Shown piece by piece: positions 12,858 through 24,733 of a stretch of DNA of 64,000 nucleotides (position 1 is its first letter; the number at the start of each line of letters is the position of its first letter). The position numbers and the translations under genes are program-made. The notes under the pieces were generated by a model. That model was not told where the DNA came from. It saw only the letters and a list, made by a program, of their open reading frames with translations, and ran no database searches. Origin of the DNA: Epinephelus fuscoguttatus (taxonomy: Eukaryota > Chordata > Actinopteri > Perciformes > Serranidae); NCBI RefSeq assembly GCF_011397635.1, contig NC_064769.1:21903207-21967206 (forward strand), read 5' to 3'.

Positions 12858-13212
12858 CCAGTTGAAGTGGGCTGCAAAGGCTTCGTAGGCAAGTCAACCA
12901 CCAGGCTGCTTAAAGAACTGGGAATTCGAGGCCAAGCCCAGCATCAGGCCATCAAAGATCTCTGGCACAACCGAACAGGCAAGCCGGTGGCTATGGATTA
13001 AGAGGAAAGATGCCACCTGGGCCCCGAAATACCACTCACAACAGCAGGGTGCAGGGGAGTAAAAGCAGAGGGGGGCGCACCTGGGAGGCCAGGTGTTGCC
13101 GAAGAGCCCTTTGGAGGTGTTGTGGGTCTATCATTGAAACACCAGTGGGGGCTACCCACCTCATGACCCCAGTGAAGCTTTTACCCTCGACCAGTCAAAC
13201 TCCACCTTGATT
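12858..13212 (+). pseudogene. non-LTR retrotransposon C-terminal fragment and 3' tail
   Basis: The frame from 12861 to the stop at 12999-13001 reads VEVGCKGFVGKSTTRLLKEL and then GIRGQAQHQAIKDL, which resembles the very C-terminus of reverse-transcriptase polyproteins in fish non-LTR elements. About 210 bp of non-coding tail follow. The rest of the polyprotein is absent upstream, consistent with a 5'-truncated insertion. Confidence 0.55.
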
Positions 13213-14032
13213 GAAGTTAGGTATGTTTTTCTCCTGTTAGTTTTTTCTTCCCTTATCAAAATGAGGGAGCACTGGGAGGTAGAGTGTACGGCTCGGTCCA
13301 GCAGGGGAAGTTCAGTCCGTACAGAGGTCTCTCCTTTGCTCTGCCTCCCCTATGCTCCTTCTTACTTTCCTATCTACTTTGCTCTTTCCTACTTTTCTGT
13401 CCATCTAAGCCTTTGGCTCCCACTCAGATCCCCAGATGACACTATTATTCCCACTTTATTACCCCCACTCATAGTCTCATGTATGTGCATCTGGGACTGT
13501 AACATCTAGTCCTTAACTGAACTTTCTCTTCAGATAGCATGAGTTACCTGTTGTGGACTGGTGACACAACCTACTTTCATAATAATGTAATAATCTTTGC
13601 TACAAATTTATTTTCACGTTCCTTACTTAATAAGACATATTTATCTGGTGTGTGGGGAAATTAGTACAGCATAGTTTTGCAATATCCTGCATGACAATGT
13701 TGAATAGATTTTTTTCATGATATGAATTATCAATTTGAAAAAATACAAATTAAACTTTTGGTATCGTTTTAGAGCCACAAAATCTGTTGCTTTCAGGTTT
13801 ACTTGATACATTTTGCTTCAATAAAACTCACTGAAGTGAGTTGAACAGACTGAATACTTCATCTTATCAGATAAAACAAATGTTGGAAACATTTTCAAGT
13901 AGGGACATACTTTGCAGCTGGAAAAAAAGTAATAAATGGCTAAATAAGTTATTGCAATACTCACTATGTCACAAAATGTAAAAAATAAATAAATAAATCA
14001 CAATGATATTGTATCGTATTGTATATTGTATC
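13213..14032. other. intergenic, no gene seen
   Basis: AT-rich sequence without a recognisable gene. A short (AAAT)n run occurs at about 13980-13999. Confidence 0.45.
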
Positions 14033-14034
14033 CT

Positions 14035-14405
14035 AGTCTCGCCAGACCTTTCTCAAGAAAAGAAAGGTCTGGCTGGGCCGACTCTCACTTTGAGATTGGA
14101 GAAAAAAACGCCCCGGCTGCTTGTATTTCTTTCAACCAATCACAATCGTTCTTGGCGGTGCCACAGCAACGGTGCGCTTGCAAAAATATTGCCGGGGGGA
14201 AACAGGTTTTGGTGTAACACACCCACAAAAATATCGCCTACAGGACGCGAACCATGGCAGAAAAATGGCTACATCCCCGCAAGATCAAACACCGCAAAAG
14301 TTAGTAAAGGACGTGTTGAAAACTGCAGCCGGAGGTGGTAGTGCGGGACTTCAGCAGGTGGCTCGTTCCGCCCAATGAGAGGCTGATCTTTGCAGCAAAC
14401 TTCCA
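14035..14405. repeat. dispersed fish-type repeat with an internal hairpin
   Basis: This block begins with a perfect hairpin at 14042-14072, CCAGACCTTTCTT pairing with AAGAAAGGTCTGG. It is GC-richer than its surroundings. The overlapping open frames at 14003-14378 have no recognisable domain. I recall similar 'tctcgccagacc' blocks as dispersed repeats in fish genomes. Confidence 0.45.
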
Positions 14406-15563
14406 CCCACTCAGACTAATTGTATCCTGACCTGACCTCGCACCAAATCTCCCATTATTGGGAGCTTGTGATTCAAAGTATCAAAATTGAAATCGTTCAA
14501 GTAAAGTTTGAAGGATTTCGGAGTTCTTGACATAGCAGAGGTGACTATTCATTCACTCTTGTGCAATATTAACCAAGGCAGGTTTGCCTGACCGTGTGAT
14601 CAGTCACGACAAAGACAAAGGAGATGAAGCGGCAACTTTGAGTTCCCTCTTTGGGTGTAGCTATGTTGAAAGCCAATGTGTGAGTGAGTATATATGTGGG
14701 TGTGATACGTGTCGCAAAGGGTCTGGGTTGTTACAGAGGATGTTTAGTCGCATGCGAGACTCTGTCTGTGTAAAGCAGCAGCAAACTAACATCTTTTAGC
14801 TTTGGTGAAGCCAAGTGATCAATAACTGCAACAGTCACAACAATAATTTGTTGAAAACACTTTATCAATACATGTAACACATAGAGTGATAAAGGCTATC
14901 AGTCCTGCTCAGCTTGTACTGCTGCCCTAGCTTGCTCTGCCCAGTGGTTACATTACCAGTCCATGGTTGAAGGGGAAAAAGAGATGCTGTGTCATGCTGC
15001 TTTGCCAGCAGTTGAAGGCTGGAAAGAACTGTGGTTCCCAATGCTATCTCTGCTGTCTCCTTGTTCCAAAGGTGCAGATCAGAGGTCACCATTCACTCGG
15101 GTATCCTTGCAGAGTTAGAAGTCTGGTGCTAACTTGACTTGGTTCTCGTTCTTGGAAAGTTAGTTGCAAACCTCGTGTCTGGCATACTAACATCTCTGAT
15201 CTTCAGGTTCTGTGTCTGCTGGGAGAAGGCCACATTCAGAGCGAATCTGCAGCTCTTGATATGAGCCAAGGAGAGAGAATCGATGAAGGGTGTAGCAGGA
15301 CCTCTCGCCTCCATTCTCCCTTTATGAAGGTTCAGGAGAGGAGAGTCTTTGGAGGTCTGGGAGCAAGAGCCCCCTTCAGTGGTTGAGGGGCCGGAGCGTA
15401 AGTTCGGGGCAAGCAGGAGATGGAAACAGAAACTTCTCCTTAAGTTGGCTCGGTGACATCACAGAGTCACATGTCACTGTGACAGTAGTGCCCAATCAAG
15501 TTTGAAGACTGGTCTCTTACTCAGGTGTGACAATGAGGCATCCTGTGGAGATGAGAGCCAAAT
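14406..15563. other. intergenic, no gene seen
   Basis: Short frames on both strands without domains. No repeat boundary could be defined. Confidence 0.4.
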
Positions 15564-15868
15564 GGTAAATGGACCTGCACTTGTATAGCGCCTTTCTAGT
15601 CATTTGACCACTCAAAGCACTTTTTACACCATGAGTCACATTCACCCATTCACACACAGGTGGTTGTCGCTACCATATAATGTGCCACCTGCTACTCAGT
15701 CTTCTTTTAACACACTCACACACCAATGGAACAGCTATCGGGAGCAATTTGGGGTTCAGTATCTTGCTCAAGGACACATCGATATGTGGACCGGAGGAGC
15801 CACAGATTGAGCAGCTGATCTTCTGATTAGTGGACGACCCGCTCTACCTCTGAGCCACAACCACCCCA
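15564..15868 (+). repeat. dispersed repeat, copy 1 (tggacctgcacttgtatagcgcc family)
   Basis: This copy shares its order of blocks with 23358-23632: tatagcgcctttctag, cacattcacccattcacacac, tgccacctgctactcag, gagcaatttggggttcag, and a closing gaacg/gacgacc..ctctacctc..gagccacaa. It is the common fish repeat that ends in 'ctacctctgagccac'. It is non-coding. Confidence 0.65.
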
Positions 15869-16699
15869 AATGGCTATCGTTTGTTTGATGAACAAAGAAC
15901 ATGTGGTCTCAGCCACCATTTCAGATGGCAGTAAAATAGTTTTATACAACCATCCATTTCAATAACTAGATATTTTAATGCTACAAGCATGGTTGTGCTT
16001 CACTCTACCTCAAAACCAAAAGCCCCTTTGTGGATTTGTTCCACTACTATATCTTGCTGTTGAATTCAAGACATTTATTGACTCAACTCATACTCTGTGG
16101 GGATCTATTTTTTTCTTTAGAATATAATTTACTACACCATAAAAAAATCTTTTAGAGGAAACAGAAATTGAATTACACCCATGATGCCTCTGAAGGACTT
16201 CACAGTGACTTCTTGTGTCCTGCAAACACACCTCCCTCCAAACCCACTTTCAACATCGATTGTATGTTCTGTACACTCATTTACTCACTGCTGGCCCACA
16301 ACATCCATTACAGCCTCAGGCCTAATTTTAGCAATGTCAAGCTGCTTGACCCGACCTCAGTAATACAAATTAGACCTTAAAGCTTCTACAGTTACTTTTA
16401 TTGTTTAGCTTTAACAGCGTTAGTATATGCCCCTTTCTCTTTTGCTTTCTGGGAAATTAAGTCAACAAGACAGAAACCCTGAAATGGAGGATTGTGAAAC
16501 TGAACCTTGAAAAGGAGTTTCAAAATGAACCTGGGAACCTTTCTACAGAAATGTATGACTGCTTTCTCTTGTCATGACATGAGCGGTAATTATGAGTAAC
16601 ATTTCAGACTGCAGTTGTGCAAACTTGTCCTGTTTTATAATGTCATTATCAAACTGCAAATCAAGCCAAGTGTTAAGAAGGTATTTGTGGCAGTGATGG
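15869..16699. other. intergenic, no gene seen
   Basis: No coding exon or repeat boundary is recognised in this stretch. Confidence 0.4.
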
Positions 16700-17300
16700 A
16701 AATGTTTTGTACTTCAGTACACAAGTATTTTGGTTTGCTGCCACTTTATAAAAAGTGATGGAATGTAACTAAGTACATTTACTCCAGTACTGTATTTAAG
16801 TTCAAAATTGAGGTACTTTTACTTTACATGAGTGTTTAAATTTAATACCACATATGACTTCTTCCCACTACACTTCAGAGAGTAGTATTGTTCTTTCAGC
16901 TCCAGTTATTTTGATAACTTAAAGTACGGCACTTTACAGATGAAGAGTTTTTACATAGTGCAGCAGAAACCTTTTGTTGACTGATTAAAAATTGAATTAG
17001 CAACTTTTCCCTTTAATCGTTTAAGTAATTTTTTCATGCAAAAAAAATGTAATGTTTTTTCTGCATTGAGTATTTTTACTTTTAATATTTAAATTCATTT
17101 TCCTGATTGTACTTAAACACTTTTACTTAAGTAACATTTTTAATGCAGGACTTTTATTAGTAACATAGTTTTTTTAAGTGTATTAGTACTCTTACTTAAG
17201 CACAGGATTTGAGTATGTCCTCCTCCACTGTTTATAATTCTACTCAAGATATTGTATTTGTATTACTCCACTACTAATATTTTAAAGTTATAGCTACAAG
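16700..17300. repeat. dispersed repeat ('taactaagtacatttact' family)
   Basis: The sequence contains tggaatgtaactaagtacat, ttgaggtacttttacttta, and 'cccactacacttcagagagtagtattg'. These blocks recur in the order expected of a common fish dispersed repeat. A second, partial copy lies at 34822-35060 inside ambp. Confidence 0.55.
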
Positions 17301-18476
17301 ATACTTTACATGCTAAGATTTTACACACAAGACACAATCAGCTTCTAAAATATGATGCATTGTTACAGATTAATCAATAAAATAGTTCCACTTCGACCAA
17401 AGTTAAAGCACTACTTACATGCCAGCCTCTTCTCATTCCCAGCTGGCGATAGATACAGATGTATAGAGGCACCTTTTGGGGTGGTATGATACATAATGAC
17501 CGGCGTTTTTTTCTGACAGCGCCTGTTAGTGGATCAGACATCGATGCAGCAGACACCAACACGGCAAAGTGCGTAGTAAGGATATTTTGTAAAACACTGA
17601 ACGCATGTAACGAGCAGACACTGTGAAAAGAAGAAATGCTATTTTCGAAAAGACACAATGCATGTAACAAGCCTCAATTAAGGCGCCATCCGTGAATGTC
17701 TAAAACTGATGCAGGAGTCTAGTGCGTCATACTTTGACGTTAGGGTCCACTGACAAAGCGTCAGTATTGGACGAGTTGGGATGAAAATGTGTTGAAATGA
17801 TCCAGAAAAGATTTATTACTAAGTAGGTTTTCACTTACAAGGTATTTGCTTTGGTCTTTGGTGCATACATTAACATACAATGAACATGTTAAGGGGAAAT
17901 AAAATAAAGGCAAAGTACCGCGACAGTCAAGAGCATAAATACGGAATAGAAAAAGTTTTGTGCAGGGTGTGCAAAATATTCATCAGGGGATGTGCACAAG
18001 TTCATAATCTAATAATGTAACATAGCACTGACCAGAGCCATTCTGCATAATGAATACTTGACTTAAAGACATCTTCTACTATGTAAAAGTCTCTTGAGAT
18101 GCTGAACCGTCTAACCTTTTTCTTGTGAGACAAAGTCTTGTGAAACCAGTGTGTCTTTGCTTGTGAGGGCAGCACATGAACTTCAGCTGATGTCAAGAGA
18201 CTGCAAGCATGATAAACTGCTGCACCTATGGGAAGTGAGACTACTCAGGGCTGTTTTTGGAACCACACATCCTCAACACTTGGCTAGTGTTCCCTGATCC
18301 CCAACGATGATTGGCTGACAACCAGGTGGGTGGATCAGGAGAAAAACAAACATTGCCACAGGCTTTGCCACTCTGTACCTGCCTGAACTGCCTACAGTTC
18401 ACTTTAGGCTCGGGTCCGATACTCTCTTTCAACCTTTCAGCCCATTCACTTGGCCGCTTCCTTGCTCCACTCAGCC
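17301..18476. other. upstream region of the ptgds-like gene
   Basis: No gene is seen. The 98-codon minus-strand frame at 17374-17670 has no domain. A clear TATA box was not found close to the ptgds-like start codon. Confidence 0.4.
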
Positions 18477-21400
18477 ATGAGGACCACTGGGGTCGCCGTT
18501 GTCATGGTGATGTTGTGCGGGATGATGGTGGACGCAGAAGTGAAGCCGCAGAAAGATTTCAACCTGCAGGAGGTAAGATGGACACACACACACATCCACG
18601 CTACTTTTTTAGAATGCTTGTTTAAAGCATCAAAGTGTTTGATTTGTTAAAGGTTCTTCTCTCATTATGTGTCATGTATCAAGATATGATGAGGGAACGC
18701 TGTGTCCTGTGCGTGTGTGTGTGTGTGTTTGCATAAGAGAAGAATAGCAAGAGTGAGAGTGACAACGTGTCCATACGTGTGTGGCTATGAGTAAGACAGT
18801 CAAAGTTTAGGAACAGTGACCCAAAACAAACATTATGGGATTAAGTCTCGCCTCAGGACAAATTGTTATGATTAATAAATTTGTGAATCCTTATTTTCCT
18901 GGTTTCCTCACACACGAGAGGTTGAGAGAGGTCAATCTGACATTTCCCAGGGTAAACACATCATGAGAAATGCCTTCATTTGTTTCCTGTGGCTGATTTG
19001 ATTCTCAATTTATCCCAGAAGCATTTTAAAGATCTCTGTGGTGAGATTTTTTCATCTTCATCAGAGGGTCAGTCACTTGCCAATCTGTTGTGGGTTAATG
19101 TTGAATATTGGACAACATCCAGCCGGTGAGCCAGTAACTTACGCTATGATTTCCCTTTTGTACAAAGCCTGAAGCAGCTCAAAGACAATAAAGCAGCATA
19201 CAGACAGTATATCCCATCTGAATCCAACATTCACACTCGTTCCGTCCAGTCAGTGTTTAACAGGATCTATGTACAGATATGAGGAAATGCTGTGGTTAGC
19301 GGCAGTGTTTGCAGCAGGGTACAAATACAGCTCACTTGTTTTCCCAGTGGGGCCATTTATGCTAAAAATATCGACACCACACTTGTATGTGTATGTATGC
19401 GTAAAAAACTGTTTTGTAAATATTGCAATGCACATTAAAGGATAAGTCTAATTAACAAGAACTGCTTGCAAAGCCTGATGCACTTTATTCCTCTGTGTCA
19501 TATAACTCCATTTTGGTCCAAAACTATTAAATACAGATGAGCTACACAGCTGCACCATGGGACATGTTCCTTCATCATGATGAATATGGGCACTGTATTT
19601 TATTTTGAGTCACTCCCACACACACCTTATTGCTTCCTTAAAGTGAAAAGTTTTTAAGACAGTTTTATTGCTTTAACTTATCATTATGAAGCAAATGTTA
19701 ATTGCACAATGCAATGGCTAGAGAATAATAATTTTGTCTGCCTCCAGGTACATTCTTTCGGTAAATTGAAGGCTCAATTTATGACACAGAGGAAGTGCGT
19801 CGACCACTGCTGTATCAAAAACAGGACGTTTCCATTCAAATGCAGCACAAATTTTAACTTAATGGACAGGAAATTGAAAAAAAAAAAAAGCAGGTTTATG
19901 TGCTTTTTTCCAACCACTACTGTACTACTATTGTTGTGCCAATTTTCCAGTCAGGTGCCACAGTAGAAGATGTAATAAAGCACCAGCCAAACCTCAAATA
20001 TAAAAGAAAATAATGAATTATAATAATAGCGAGCACACTGGACAATGGAAATAGAGAGTTTTGAGCAACTAACAATACAACTCTGTGCTCTTCGAAGGGT
20101 TCTGGCAACAACCCTTATTATTGGTCTTAGTGTTTTCCAAGGATGTGTTGACAATGACAAAATATATGCACAGGTGCAACAGTGAAATTAATGTTCAGAA
20201 ACTCAAGATTGTTAATATGTCCACTTGATTTTGTGTTTGTGTTTAGTTCACAGGGAGATGGTACCGGGTGGGCCTGGCCTATGACTCTCCGGGTTTTGCC
20301 CCCTACAGAGACAAACTGAAGGCCTCCATGGGCATCGTCACAGCTCTGCCAAACGGAAACGTTAACCTCACAATGTGGGATGCAACGTGAGTCTGTCTGT
20401 GCACAAAAATAAACACAAGTGTATGCGCTGGTCAAATAAGAGAGAGGACAAGGGGATGCATGGAGGGAGGTTCAGAAAAGATAAAGACACATTGTGTTTC
20501 CTCTGTGTGCTGCAGACCATTAGGTTGTCAGATGAAGGTGTATCACTATGAGAAGACCAATGTACCTGGACAGTTCACCTACTTCAGCACACGTAAGTTT
20601 CTGCTCACTTTTAATCTGACTCATCAACCTTCCCAGGAATGAGGAGACAGGTTTACTTAGTTACAATGTAAATATTTGACTGGCACTGAGTGAGTGTTCG
20701 CAGCAGTAGAGCAAAAAAAATGTATGTCTGGACCTGCAACATTGCGAGCAAATAACTGCAACCACAGATGGATCACTGACCAGGCCTCAGGGCCCAAAGT
20801 ATCAGGGCTCCCCTCTGGCCTTCATCGGCAAAATGTCACTGAAATTAACAAGTATTGACCAGGAAGAGACTCAAAATGACTACAAAGAGACACAAGAAGA
20901 CTAAAAGGAGATGCAAAGACACACAGAATAGCTAAAAAAATGTGGATAAACATCCCCAAAGAGAAACAAAAAAAAACCAAGAAGATGCAAAGAGACACAA
21001 ATTAACTATGAATCAGGGTAAAACAACCACAAAGAGACACAAAAAGACCACAAGGAGATGCAAAGAGACACAAAAAAGCTACAAAATGGGGAAAAACATT
21101 CCCAAAGAGACACAAAAGGAACACAAGAAGATGCAAAGACACAGACATTATCTACCAAAAAAGGTAGGACAGCCACAAAGAGACACAAAAAGACTGCAAG
21201 AGGATGCAAAGAGACACAAAATAGCTACAAAATGGGGGAAAACGTCCTCAAAGAGACACAAAAAACTACAAGAAGATGCAAAAAGACACAAATTAACAAC
21301 AGAACGGGGCAAAACAACCTCAAAGAGACACAAAAAGACCACAAGGAGATGCAAAGAGACACAAAAAAGCTACAAAATGGGGAAAAACATTCCCAAAGAG

Positions 21401-22507
21401 ACACAAAGGGAACACAAGAGGATGCAAAGAGACACAAAAAGACTGCAAGAAGATGCAAAGATACACAAAATAGCTACAAAATGGGGCAAAACAACAAAAG
21501 AAGACACAAAATCATAAAAAAGAGCCAATACAGGAGTAGGAGAGGTGATGGGGTCTTTTGCAGAAATGTGCCCAGGTTCCTATCGTCTATTGATCGTCTC
21601 ACGATCCACCCATGGCGCCAGGCTGTAGATATGTGATGCAGTTTCACATTTTTTTATTGGATTTGATTTGCTTACTCAATCTGATTACAGCTGGGGAATG
21701 TAAGAATCATTTAAGGCCTATAAATAAATATTCTTGTCAAGTGACCCACATGACCACACATGATCACATATGACCACAACGAGCACATGAATAAAAGCCA
21801 TAGTGCCCAGGCAAGACATGTGACAATCATTACAGTCAATATGTATTTATAAGTGCCGTAAAAATGATTTATGATAAACGTTGCAAGAATGAGAATGAAA
21901 GCAAAGCAGAAATATATTATATTATATTATCCTATAGAGAACATTACAATGTCACTTACATGGATTTCCATTCATTCTCACATGCCTCTGGTTAGGTTAA
22001 TATGTCCTACTGAATGACAGAAAGTCTCTGTCCCTCACTTCTGTGTTGTGTTTTCTCTCAGGCCACAACATGGTGAAGGACATCACCGTGGTGGAAACAA
22101 ACTACACTAGCTACGCTCTGGTGGTCAAACACAAAGTTTTTAACAGAGAGTACACACAGGTGGCACTTTACGGTGAGACACACACACACATTTTTACATC
22201 ATGCTAAACCTGTGAGCTGCAGAGTCAACACCGACTGTATGTGTCTCTGTACTTGTCTGCAGGTCGCACTCAAACGGTCAGAACTGATGTAATTCAGAAG
22301 TTTAAAGTCTTCGCTATACACCAGGGTTTCCCCAGAGAGTCTATCTTGACTCCACCTCCAGCAGGTAAAGTGAGGAATGCACACATATCTACATATAAAG
22401 AGTTTACACACGCACACACAGGGATAATGAGGAGAATTAAGTGACCCTAAAGTTTCCCTTATGTTTTCTGCCCAACAGAAAATTGCCCAGCATCAAGATC
22501 TGGTTAG
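18477..22507 (+). CDS. ptgds-like lipocalin (prostaglandin D synthase family, catalytic Cys replaced)
   Basis: Coding exons are 18477-18572, 20247-20386, 20516-20592, 22062-22172, 22263-22364 and 22479-22507, giving 184 aa with stop TAG. The start ATG has context tcagccATGA; the upstream in-frame TTG is not needed. Residues 1-20 form a hydrophobic signal peptide ending near VDA. The lipocalin GxW motif is at 35-37 (TGRWYRVGLA), and the conserved block RTQTVRTDVIQKF lies in exon 5. C83 and C178 match the lipocalin disulphide. By alignment in mind, the L-PGDS catalytic Cys (SMC in mammals) corresponds to G61 (SMG), so PGD2 synthesis is unlikely and small-lipophile transport more likely. N72-L-T is a glycosylation sequon. 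It lies first in a tandem lipocalin cluster with two ambp genes. Family membership is firm; orthology to ptgds is inferred. Confidence 0.85.
18573..20246. other. intron 1 of the ptgds-like gene
   Basis: It holds short CA/GT runs (18580-18592, 18712-18728) and no recognisable exon. The T/A-rich frame at 19709-19966 contains no lipocalin motif. Confidence 0.55.
20868..21515 (+). repeat. A-rich minisatellite in intron 3 of the ptgds-like gene
   Basis: Tandem, imperfect units are built from acaaagagacacaaaaagac, aagatgcaaagagacac and 'agctacaaaatgggg'. The array stays open in two plus-strand frames (191 and 192 codons), yielding KETQK/KRHKK-type repeats, but shows no codon preference or splice signals. 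It lies between exons 3 and 4 and appears to sit inside a larger dispersed repeat, since sequence after it (21530-21715) recurs at 24000-24175. Confidence 0.85.
21530..21715 (+). repeat. dispersed repeat segment, copy 1
   Basis: This segment shares ggggtcttttgcagaaatgt, 'gcccag', 'tgatcgtctca', ccatggcgccaggctgtag and 'gtaagaatcatttaa' with 24000-24175 in the same orientation. It appears to be the end of the repeat that carries the minisatellite. Confidence 0.6.
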
Positions 22508-22994
22508 GTGAGTCTTATTTTTTATATTTCAAATGCAAAAACCAGGGGAATTACTTGTACATTCAGGTGTATGAGTGTAAATGACCTTCTGTTACTTCCT
22601 CTAGGGTCCCTGATGTACCTGAGATGACGGTGGCAAGCATTTTCTGACATATCGCTCCAGCTCTGTGCTCACTGGTTTCGGTTTCCTGGGATTTTGTATA
22701 AAGAACTTTAAAGAACTCTCTCAGCAAGCATCATCATTCAAGCTACAAAAATAACAAAAGCAATGAAATGTATGCATCTTCCTCTTTTATGTGGTGTTTT
22801 ACATTATTTCCAAGGTTTTGCTGCGCTGACATAGATAAACATACTAATATTAACCCCCAGGCTATTTAAATCATTTCTGTTTTTTCCAAGTCACCAAGCT
22901 TTTTTTTCAGCCAAATTATATTATGAGTTTTTAATGTTAACCACCTAAATATAATCAGTTGTACTGTTCCACATTGCTGACAGAGTTAAATAAA
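22508..22994 (+). other. 3' UTR and polyadenylation signal of the ptgds-like gene
   Basis: A possible non-coding splice follows the stop (donor gtgagt at 22507-22512). AATAAA at 22989-22994 is followed by a GT-rich stretch (gtttgagtgtgtgtttattc), a plausible cleavage site near 23015. Confidence 0.6.
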
Positions 22995-23357
22995 CAATAT
23001 TAACCTCCAGCTTGATTGCAAATGCATGTTTGAGTGTGTGTTTATTCTAGTTTGTGCAGGTGGTGTTGTTCACATATAAACACCAGGGGGCAGATAGTAC
23101 ATATCACTGCACATCAGTGTTTTACTGCTGTGAATCAGACCTCACAGCTCTACAATGTGCCATCTTGTGCTAGCTAATGCTAAAGCTAGCAAGATAATAT
23201 GATATCATACAGCCTATAATGCACATTTAACAATCAAGTCAAAGCCACTATGTTGAGTTTGGTGCCCCCTGTGGTAGTTTCAGAAAAGACACAGTGGCAG
23301 ACAGTAATCAGCCTTTTACTGGTAAAGGTTGTCGGAAACCTTTACTACTACAAGAAT
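22995..23357. other. intergenic between ptgds-like and first ambp copy
   Basis: No gene is seen. A GT-rich tract follows the polyadenylation signal. Confidence 0.5.
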
Positions 23358-23632
23358 AATGGACTTGCACCTGTATTGTGCCTTTTTTGCCTTTAGCGCT
23401 ACATGTCACATTCACCCTTTCACACACACATTCACACACTAATGGCCGAAGCTAAAAGGGTGCCACCTGCTACTCAGTTTAAATGTGCTCACATACTGAT
23501 GGCACAGCCATCAGGAGCATTTTGGGGTTCAGTTTTCTTGACCAAGGAGACTTTGACATGTGAAGCTGGGGATCAGATCAGTGATCTTCCAATTAGAGAA
23601 CGACCTGCTCTACCTCCTGACCCACAGCTGCC
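23358..23632 (+). repeat. dispersed repeat, copy 2 (same family as 15564-15868)
   Basis: It retains tggacttgcacctgtattg, cacattcaccctttcacac, gtgccacctgctactcag, ttttggggttcag and a closing 'gacctgctctacctcctgacccac'. The 114-codon frame crossing it is incidental. Confidence 0.65.
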
Positions 23633-23999
23633 CCTACAGAAGCCATTTTGGGCCAAAAAGAATAAATACATATTTAAACCTTATAATGAAGGTAACAGGC
23701 TATTAAGTCTAAATTATTTTATCAACTCCACTAATAGGGCTAATTGAGCACTCAGTATCTTTTACGGAAACCTAGCTACTCTGTTGTGGGCTATTTGTGA
23801 TTATTTGGTTCTTTAATCTTACACTACTATTAAATTCTTTATTTTGCTTCAAGACTTTTGCTTTTTTGGATTTGTAATCTATAGTCTGCCAACCTAGGGA
23901 GATTCAAGACTAGCCAACGCTAGGGAGGTTTGGCAGAACTCACTTTTTACTGACTAGAGCTTTAATGCAAAACCACCAAAAGGTCTGTGTGTCTTGCTC

Positions 24000-24250
24000 C
24001 TGTGTAAGAGAGGTGGTGGGGCCTTTTGCATAAATGTGCCCATGGGCTCATTGTCTCATAATCCATCCATGGTGCCAGGCTGTAGGCATGTAATGCACAT
24101 TTTAGGTGGAGAAATGTTTTTAATTCAGTGGTGACACATTTTTGCAGTTGAATAGTGTAAGAATCAGTTTAGACTTTGAAAGCCACAGGGAGGCACTGGA
24201 GAGGGGCTGAAGAGCCACATGCAGCACTGCAGGTTGTCTACTCCTGCTGT
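24000..24250 (+). repeat. dispersed repeat segment, copy 2
   Basis: This is the counterpart of 21530-21715, with ggggccttttgcataaatgt and ccatggtgccaggctgtag. It continues into gagccacatgcagcactgc and 'ctactcctgctg', which look like the repeat end. The minisatellite of copy 1 is not present here. Confidence 0.6.
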
Positions 24251-24632
24251 ACTAACAGGGTTATCCTACAGCAGACATTTTGACTTGTCATAGCAGGAAA
24301 AGCACAGGTGTTATTAATAACAGTAATGATGCCTCTATTCTGTTGAAGTGTTCCAGTGAGAGTGACAGCGAGCAACCATGCACAATACCATGAACCTGAA
24401 ATCAAAGCAAAGCAAATAAATGGATTTCAGCCATCATTAATTTCATTATTTACACCTGAGCTTTTCCTACCGTGACGAGCCAAAATGTCTCCTGTGAAGA
24501 GGGCGATTATCTGTTCACATGTATTGATTGGCTGTTTGTTTGCCTATAATTCTGAGGTCCAGTGATTCATTGCTGATTAAATGGATCGCCCCCACTCATG
24601 CAAACACACACACACAAAGAAGAGATAAAGAG

Positions 24633-24646
24633 ACTTTGCTCTTTTA
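24633..24646 (-). promoter_or_regulatory. HNF4-like site upstream of ambp copy 1
   Basis: ACTTTGCTCTTTTA lies about 90 bp before the start codon and is identical to a word upstream of the second ambp gene (32629-32642). Read on the minus strand it gives agagcaaagtct, close to the HNF4 direct-repeat consensus AGGNCAAAGTCCA. Liver-type expression of ambp under HNF factors is established in mammals; function here is inferred. Confidence 0.4.
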
Positions 24647-24733
24647 GTTTTGTGTTTCCTGTAGTGTTGTGGGAGGGAATTTACAAAATCCAAAACAGGC
24701 AGTGAGTCAGTTTGACTTACAGGGGCTGACAGG

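Noticed and set aside
20942-21636. 191- and 192-codon frames with repeated KETQK/KRHKK motifs
   Set aside because: They are by-products of an A-rich tandem repeat in an intron; both frames are open, and there is no splice or start context.
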